Below, one piece after another: positions 5,022-8,525 of a stretch of 8,525 nt of DNA. This DNA is from Deltaproteobacteria bacterium (lineage in GTDB: Bacteria; Myxococcota_A; Polyangia; Palsa-1104; JAEUJZ01), in the NCBI GenBank assembly GCA_017990795.1, contig JAGNNG010000060.1, positions 1 to 8,525 on the forward strand, in the 5' to 3' direction. The position numbers and the translations under genes are program-made. Numbering within the stretch: the first letter of the stretch is position 1; every line of letters begins with the position of its first letter. Below the pieces are notes generated by a model. That model saw only the letters and a list, made by a program, of their open reading frames with translations, did no database searches and was not told where the DNA came from.

Positions 5022-5603
5022 ATGACCTGGCTTGTGGTAGGACTGGGAAATCCCGGCGACGAGTATGCTTCCAGCCGTCACAACATCGGCTTTATGGCAG
5101 TCGATGCCATGGTGAAGCGCTGGGGCGGGCGGACGGGCGACTTTCGCAGCAAGTTTGGCAGTGAGCTCTTGCAGCTAGACTTTCGCAGCGACAAGGTTCA
5201 CGTGCAAAAGCCGATGGAGTACATGAATGTCTCCGGCGGTCCGGTGCAGCGCATGATGGCTTTTTTTCGCGTCGAGCCGTCGCACTTGATCGTCATTCAC
5301 GACGACATCGACCTCGAGTTTGGTCGCGTCAAAGTGAAGCAGGGCGGGGGACACGGCGGGCACAATGGCCTGCGCTCGATCACCGGTGCTATTGGAGCAG
5401 ACTATCTGCGCATCCGCGGTGGCGTCGGGCGACCGGGAGGCGATGCGGCCAAGCGGGACCGGGTTGTGAACTATGTCCTCGGCTCGTTTGGACGGTCCGA
5501 GCAAGCGGCACTGACTGAGGAGCTTGAGCGCATGGTCGATGCCGTGGAGCTGATCATCGACAAGGGAATCTTGCAGGCGATGAATCAGTTTAACGGGTCG
5601 TAA
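5022..5603 (+). CDS. pth: Peptidyl-tRNA hydrolase
   Basis: This 193-residue cytoplasmic enzyme cleaves the ester bond of peptidyl-tRNA released from stalled ribosomes, freeing tRNA for reuse. The length is that of bacterial Pth. Key residues are all present: Asn10 in GLGNPG, catalytic His20 in RHNIGF, Asn69 in KPMEYMNVSG, Asp94 in IHDDIDL, and Asn115 in GGHGGHNGLRS. RIRGGVGRP at 130-138 is the conserved RLRIGIGRP-type motif. The last 40 residues hold the usual C-terminal helix. The ATG at 5022 is preceded only by a weak AGG about eleven bases away, so translation may be modest or coupled to structure in the leader. It is probably cotranscribed with rplY, and the bS6 gene follows after 165 bp. 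Confidence 0.97.
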   Translation: MTWLVVGLGNPGDEYASSRHNIGFMAVDAMVKRWGGRTGDFRSKFGSELLQLDFRSDKVHVQKPMEYMNVSGGPVQRMMAFFRVEPSHLIVIHDDIDLEFGRVKVKQGGGHGGHNGLRSITGAIGADYLRIRGGVGRPGGDAAKRDRVVNYVLGSFGRSEQAALTEELERMVDAVELIIDKGILQAMNQFNGS

Positions 5604-5768
5604 GAGTGCTTGCAGGCGGGCTCCTGATTGGATGGGTCCAGCCAAAGCCAGCTAAGACTGCGAAACCTAAAACCAATCCTTGACCAAGCCCGGTGGGCTG
5701 TGGTTGTTAGTGTCTTCCCAATCCTCGCTCCCGACTTGTTTGGGGGCTTTATCAGCCAGGAGGAAACC
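5604..5768 (+). promoter_or_regulatory. Leader of rpsF, possible S6:S18 autoregulatory RNA
   Basis: This 165-bp gap ends in a strong ribosome site, AGGAGGA (5758-5764), five bases before the rpsF ATG. It contains a small stem AGCCC-GGT-GGGCT near 5687-5699 and a CCCAA...TTGGG pair further on near 5717-5742. Many bacteria carry an mRNA element before rpsF that binds the bS6:bS18 heterodimer by mimicking its 16S rRNA site, with an exposed CCG. The CCCGGTGGG core and a later CTCCCGAC could be such a site, but I cannot fold or align it here. A TTGACC at 5680 lacks a clear -10. Confidence 0.3.
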
Positions 5769-6284
5769 ATGGCCGAGATTTCGATGCGAGACGAGCCTGG
5801 TACGCAGCGTGAATATGAAACGATATTCATCCTGCGACCAGACACCAACCAGGAAGGTATCACCCACGTTAACAGCAAGGTTCGCCAGGTTATCGAGTCG
5901 ATGGGGGGCAAGACCCTCAAGCTCGACAACTGGGGCAAGCGCAAGCTGGCCTATGAGATCAAGAAGCAGCTCAAAGGCATTTATATGTACTGGCAGTTCC
6001 TTGCGACTGCCGGCGTGGTTGAGGAGATCGAGCGTAACCTGCGTATGCTCGACAGCGTAATTCGCTACTACACCGTCAAGGTTGACGAAGACGTAGATCC
6101 CAACGTGCGTCCGTCGACGGTTGACGATGAAGTATTCGCCAAGGCCGCCAGCACGATCCCAGATGAGGAAGAGCTGGTTACCGGTGCTGTCGCTTCGCGC
6201 TTCCGCGATGAGGACGAAGAGGACGATGAGTTCGATCCGGACCTCGAAGAAGCTGCACTCGCCAGCGATAAGGTGGAGGAATAA
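5769..6284 (+). CDS. rpsF: Small ribosomal subunit protein bS6 with long acidic C-terminal extension
   Basis: bS6 binds the central domain of 16S rRNA as a heterodimer with bS18, encoded next. The ferredoxin-like core spans residues about 15-105: REYETIFILRPD at the first strand, LDNWGKRKLAYEIKKQLKG at 52-70, and LRMLDSVIRYYTVKVD at 91-106. The whole protein has 171 residues, against about 95-135 for most bS6. The excess is a 14-residue N-terminal lead and a tail of about 60 residues rich in Asp and Glu (RDEDEEDDEFDPDLEE at 146-161). The ATG at 5769 is fixed by AGGAGGA five bases before it. rpsR starts three bases after the stop, so the two are translationally linked and made in step. Long acidic bS6 tails occur in several phyla; their role is unclear. 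Confidence 0.97.
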   Translation: MAEISMRDEPGTQREYETIFILRPDTNQEGITHVNSKVRQVIESMGGKTLKLDNWGKRKLAYEIKKQLKGIYMYWQFLATAGVVEEIERNLRMLDSVIRYYTVKVDEDVDPNVRPSTVDDEVFAKAASTIPDEEELVTGAVASRFRDEDEEDDEFDPDLEEAALASDKVEE

Positions 6285-6287
6285 ACC

Positions 6288-6617
6288 ATGTCGATGGATT
6301 TTGATGATGCCCCACGGGGCGCGCGTGGAAAAGCCGGAGCCGATCGTGGTGACCGCAAGGGTGCTGCCGCTGCTGGTGGCGCTGGAATGCGGAAGCGTGG
6401 CTTCACCCGTCGGAAAGTCTGCCGCTTCTGCGCGGACAAGACGCTGACGATTGATTACAAGGACTCGCAGCTGCTGAAGTACTTCATCACGGATCGCGGC
6501 AAGATCATTCCCCGCCGCATCTCCGGGAACTGTGCAAAGCACCAGCGGAAGGTTGCTCTGGCGGTACGGCGCTCGCGAATGATCGCGCTGATGCCATACA
6601 CCGTTACGGGCCAATAG
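6288..6617 (+). CDS. rpsR: Small ribosomal subunit protein bS18, zinc-ligand (C+) form with N-terminal extension
   Basis: bS18 partners bS6 on the 30S platform. The conserved body runs from about residue 35: RKVCRFCAD at 42-50, IDYKDSQLLKYFITDRGKI at 55-73, PRRISGNCAKHQRKVA at 75-90, and the terminal LMPYT. Cys45, Cys48, Cys82 and His85 form the likely zinc site of the C+ paralogue type. The protein has 109 residues against about 75-90 usually; the first 33 are Gly, Ala, Arg, Lys and Asp rich. The family core could begin at Met34, but the ATG at 6288 is preferred because GGAGGA (6275-6280), inside the end of rpsF, lies seven bases upstream and the gap from the rpsF stop is only three bases. 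rplI follows after 24 bp. Confidence 0.96.
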   Translation: MSMDFDDAPRGARGKAGADRGDRKGAAAAGGAGMRKRGFTRRKVCRFCADKTLTIDYKDSQLLKYFITDRGKIIPRRISGNCAKHQRKVALAVRRSRMIALMPYTVTGQ

Positions 6618-6641
6618 CCGAGAGAGAGGAAGGAGACACTT

Positions 6642-7094
6642 ATGCGAATCATTTTGCGCGAAGACGTGTCCAATCTCGGCAAGAGCGGCGATCTGGTCAA
6701 CGTACGTGACGGCTACGGTCGTAACTACCTGCTCCCGCAGGGACTGGCTGCTCTCGCTACGGAACGGAACGTCAAAGAGATTGAGCATCAGAAGAAGATC
6801 ATCGCAGCTCGCAATGCCAAGCTGCTCAAGGATGCCCAGACCATTGGAGAGAAGATCAGCGGCGTGACCGTGAAGATCTCTCGCCAGACCGGTGAAGGCG
6901 GCAAGCTGTTCGGCTCGATCAGCACCCGTGACATCGAAGAAGGTCTGAGCGCACAAGGCGTGACGGTCGATCGTAAGAAGATCGTGATCGCCGACCCCAT
7001 CAAGTCGACCGGTGAGTACACCGTCGATGTGAAGCTGGGCCTGGGCGTGGTTGGTAAGGTCAAAGTCATCGTGTCCGAGGCCGCCAAGAGCTAA
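6642..7094 (+). CDS. rplI: Large ribosomal subunit protein bL9
   Basis: This 150-residue protein is bL9, which binds 23S rRNA near the L1 stalk and helps hold the reading frame. The N-terminal rRNA-binding domain (1-50) shows the signature GKSGDLVNVRDGYGRNYL followed by LPQGLA. A long connecting helix spans about 42-75, and the C-terminal domain contains GKLFGSIST (87-95). Length is the family norm. Start 6642 is set by AAGGAG (6630-6635), six bases upstream. It is the last gene of the rpsF-rpsR-rplI unit and is followed 30 bp later by a strong terminator. No ssb or dnaB is interleaved, unlike many other lineages. Confidence 0.98.
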   Translation: MRIILREDVSNLGKSGDLVNVRDGYGRNYLLPQGLAALATERNVKEIEHQKKIIAARNAKLLKDAQTIGEKISGVTVKISRQTGEGGKLFGSISTRDIEEGLSAQGVTVDRKKIVIADPIKSTGEYTVDVKLGLGVVGKVKVIVSEAAKS

Positions 7095-7124
7095 CCGCTC
7101 TACGCTTCACACGCTGCTTGGACT

Positions 7125-7166
7125 AAAAAGGTCAGGGGCTTTTGCCTCTGGCCTTTTTTATTTTGT
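7125..7166 (+). terminator. Strong rho-independent terminator after rplI
   Basis: The arms 7125-7139 (AAAAAGGTCAGGGGC) and 7144-7158 (GCCTCTGGCCTTTTT) form a 15-bp stem with two G-T pairs and a TTTT loop. The T-rich tail continues as TATTTT. It closes the ribosomal protein unit 30 bp past the rplI stop codon. Because of the A-run on the left it may also act weakly in the other direction, though no leftward gene needs it. Confidence 0.93.
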
Positions 7167-7248
7167 GCGGTGATAGCGACGGTGGGTACGCTCTCGCCAG
7201 CGAGCGGCGTAAGATGGCTCTCTTGATTCCGCAACCAAGGAGCAACCG

Positions 7249-8525
7249 ATGCATGGACTGATGCAGGAGACGCCGCTTCTCATTCCTTCCCTACTGGACT
7301 ATGCCGCTCGCTATCACGGGGGCACTCCAATTCTGTCGCGCACTGCCGATGGAGTGGTGCATCACAGCAGCTGGGCGCAGATCGAAGCGCGAAGCAAGCA
7401 GCTAGCGCAGGCTCTGCTGGGCATGGGCGTCAAGCCTGGCGACCGCATCGCCACGCTGGCTTGGAACACCCACCGTCACCTCGAGCTGTACTACGCGGTC
7501 TCGGGCATCGGCGCTGTGCTGCACACCGTAAACCCGCGCCTGTTTCCTGAGCAGATCGAATACATCGTGAATCATGCCGAGGACACGCTGCTGTTCCTCG
7601 ACCCGACGTTTGTGCCGCTGGTGCAGAAGCTGGCGCCGGCGCTGCGCTCGGTGCAGAAGCTGATCCTGCTGGCAACTTCTGAGCAGACCCAGGCCGCTCA
7701 AGCGAGTTTGCCCGGGCTGCTTTGCTATGACGCACTGTTGGCTGGGCACTCGTCCAAGTGGTCGTGGCCCGAGCTCTCCGAGAGCCAGGCCTCGTCACTG
7801 TGCTACACCTCAGGAACGACCGGCAATCCCAAGGGCGTGCTTTATAGCCATCGCTCGACGGTGCTGCATGCTTGGGCTTCCTGTGCCGCGGACTCGCTGG
7901 CGCTGTCTAGTCAGGACTCGGTGCTGCTGATCGTGCCGATGTTTCATGCCAGTGGCTGGGGCGTGCCTTACTCTGCGGCGATGTGCGGCGCGCAGCTGGT
8001 GCTGCCAGGCCCCCATCTAGACGGCAAAAGCCTGTGTGAGCTGCTGCGGCTTGGCGAGTGTACGCTGTCGCTGGGCGTGCCAACGGTGTGGCTGAACTTT
8101 TTGGCCCACCTGGAGCAGCACCCGGGCGAGCGGCCTACGCACCTGAAAAAGATCCTGATTGGCGGATCGGCGGCACCTCGGGCTTTGATTGAGCGACTGC
8201 AGAATGAGGTTGGCGCACGAGTTGTTCATCTGTGGGGCATGACCGAGACCAGTCCAATTGGTACCTGCGCGGCACTGCCGAGAATGCTGCGCAACGTGAC
8301 CCCCGCCGAGCGGCTGGAATTGCAGCTAAAGCAAGGTCGCGCGCTGTATGGCGTCGACATGAAGATCACGGACGATGCTGGCCAAGAGTTGCCACGCGAC
8401 GGCAAAGCATTTGGTGTCGTCAAAGTGCGCGGTCCCTGGGTGGCGCAGCGCTACTTCAAAGACGAGGGCGGCCCGATCGTCGATGAAGACGGCTACTTTG
8501 CGACGGGTGACGTGGCAATGCTCGA
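7249..8525 (+). CDS. Fatty acid-CoA ligase (acyl-AMP forming), partial at the 3' edge
   Basis: The frame runs open from an ATG near 7249 to the window edge, giving 425 residues of an ANL-superfamily adenylating enzyme of about 540 residues. It would activate a fatty acid to acyl-AMP with ATP and then transfer it to CoA. Visible core motifs are the phosphate-binding loop YTSGTTGNPKGV (186-197), IVPMFHASGWG (228-238), GGSAAP (305-310), WGMTETSP (329-336), and GYFATGDVA (415-423), whose Asp contacts the ribose. The C-terminal lid domain with its catalytic Lys lies beyond the window. The N-terminus MHGLMQETPLLI fits the medium/long-chain ligase subgroup; chain length cannot be read from the sequence. 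AAGGAG lies about six bases before the ATG, and the gene starts a new unit after the rplI terminator. Start position may be off by one base in my count; the frame is fixed by downstream codons. Confidence 0.95.
   Translation, partial: MHGLMQETPLLIPSLLDYAARYHGGTPILSRTADGVVHHSSWAQIEARSKQLAQALLGMGVKPGDRIATLAWNTHRHLELYYAVSGIGAVLHTVNPRLFPEQIEYIVNHAEDTLLFLDPTFVPLVQKLAPALRSVQKLILLATSEQTQAAQASLPGLLCYDALLAGHSSKWSWPELSESQASSLCYTSGTTGNPKGVLYSHRSTVLHAWASCAADSLALSSQDSVLLIVPMFHASGWGVPYSAAMCGAQLVLPGPHLDGKSLCELLRLGECTLSLGVPTVWLNFLAHLEQHPGERPTHLKKILIGGSAAPRALIERLQNEVGARVVHLWGMTETSPIGTCAALPRMLRNVTPAERLELQLKQGRALYGVDMKITDDAGQELPRDGKAFGVVKVRGPWVAQRYFKDEGGPIVDEDGYFATGDVAML

Noticed and set aside
5628..5768. Upstream start for bS6
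   Set aside because: The frame is open but the extra residues lack family likeness, and the strong ribosome site at 5758-5764 fixes the ATG at 5769.
5667..6956. 429-codon minus-strand frame opposite rpsF, rpsR and rplI
   Set aside because: Although long, it is the antisense of three conserved ribosomal protein genes and shows no motif; typical of strongly biased GC-rich coding DNA.
7402..8486. Several frames on both strands within the CoA-ligase region
   Set aside because: All lie inside or opposite the continuous ligase frame, which carries all expected adenylation motifs.

Overview
The window is about 8.5 kb of GC-rich bacterial chromosome. It holds a translation gene cluster in the order rplY (bL25) - pth - rpsF (bS6) - rpsR (bS18) - rplI (bL9), next to metabolic genes. 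That gene order, the C+ (zinc-ligand) form of bS18, the high GC and the low-complexity tails on several proteins suggest a Myxococcota or other former-deltaproteobacterial lineage. This assignment is an inference; no 16S or other marker is present. No phage, transposase, integrase or CRISPR gene is visible.

Layout, left to right. Bases 1-78 are the hydrophobic C-terminus of an upstream membrane protein (+ strand). A gene-free stretch (79-381) carries four and a bit copies of an exact-period 42-bp tandem repeat, then a dyad with a -10-like hexamer at its centre. Next is an unrecognised 265-aa gene (382-1179, +) with a Pro/Ala-rich tail. Its 3' flank (1180-1390) holds two related palindromic elements in tandem, one short (about 48 bp) and one long (122 bp), followed by a bidirectional terminator. 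On the minus strand, read right to left, come yceI, a ureohydrolase (agmatinase-like), tRNA-Val(GAC) and rpmI (bL35). rpmI stands apart from infC and rplT, its usual partners.

A 300-bp divergent intergenic region (3843-4142) separates yceI (-) from the rightward block rplY-pth-rpsF-rpsR-rplI. That block ends at a strong rho-independent terminator (7125-7166). A new transcription unit then starts with a fatty acid-CoA ligase gene, cut by the right edge of the window.

Together: bL25, bS6, bS18, bL9 and bL35 are ribosomal proteins. Pth rescues peptidyl-tRNA, and the tRNA reads valine GUC/GUU codons. The ureohydrolase probably acts in agmatine/polyamine metabolism, YceI is a secreted lipocalin-like protein, and the ligase activates fatty acids. 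The most unusual material is non-coding: the 42-bp tandem array and the paired palindromic elements around the unknown gene. The extensions on bS6, bS18 and bL25 also merit attention. I found no clear evidence of a new multi-gene system.
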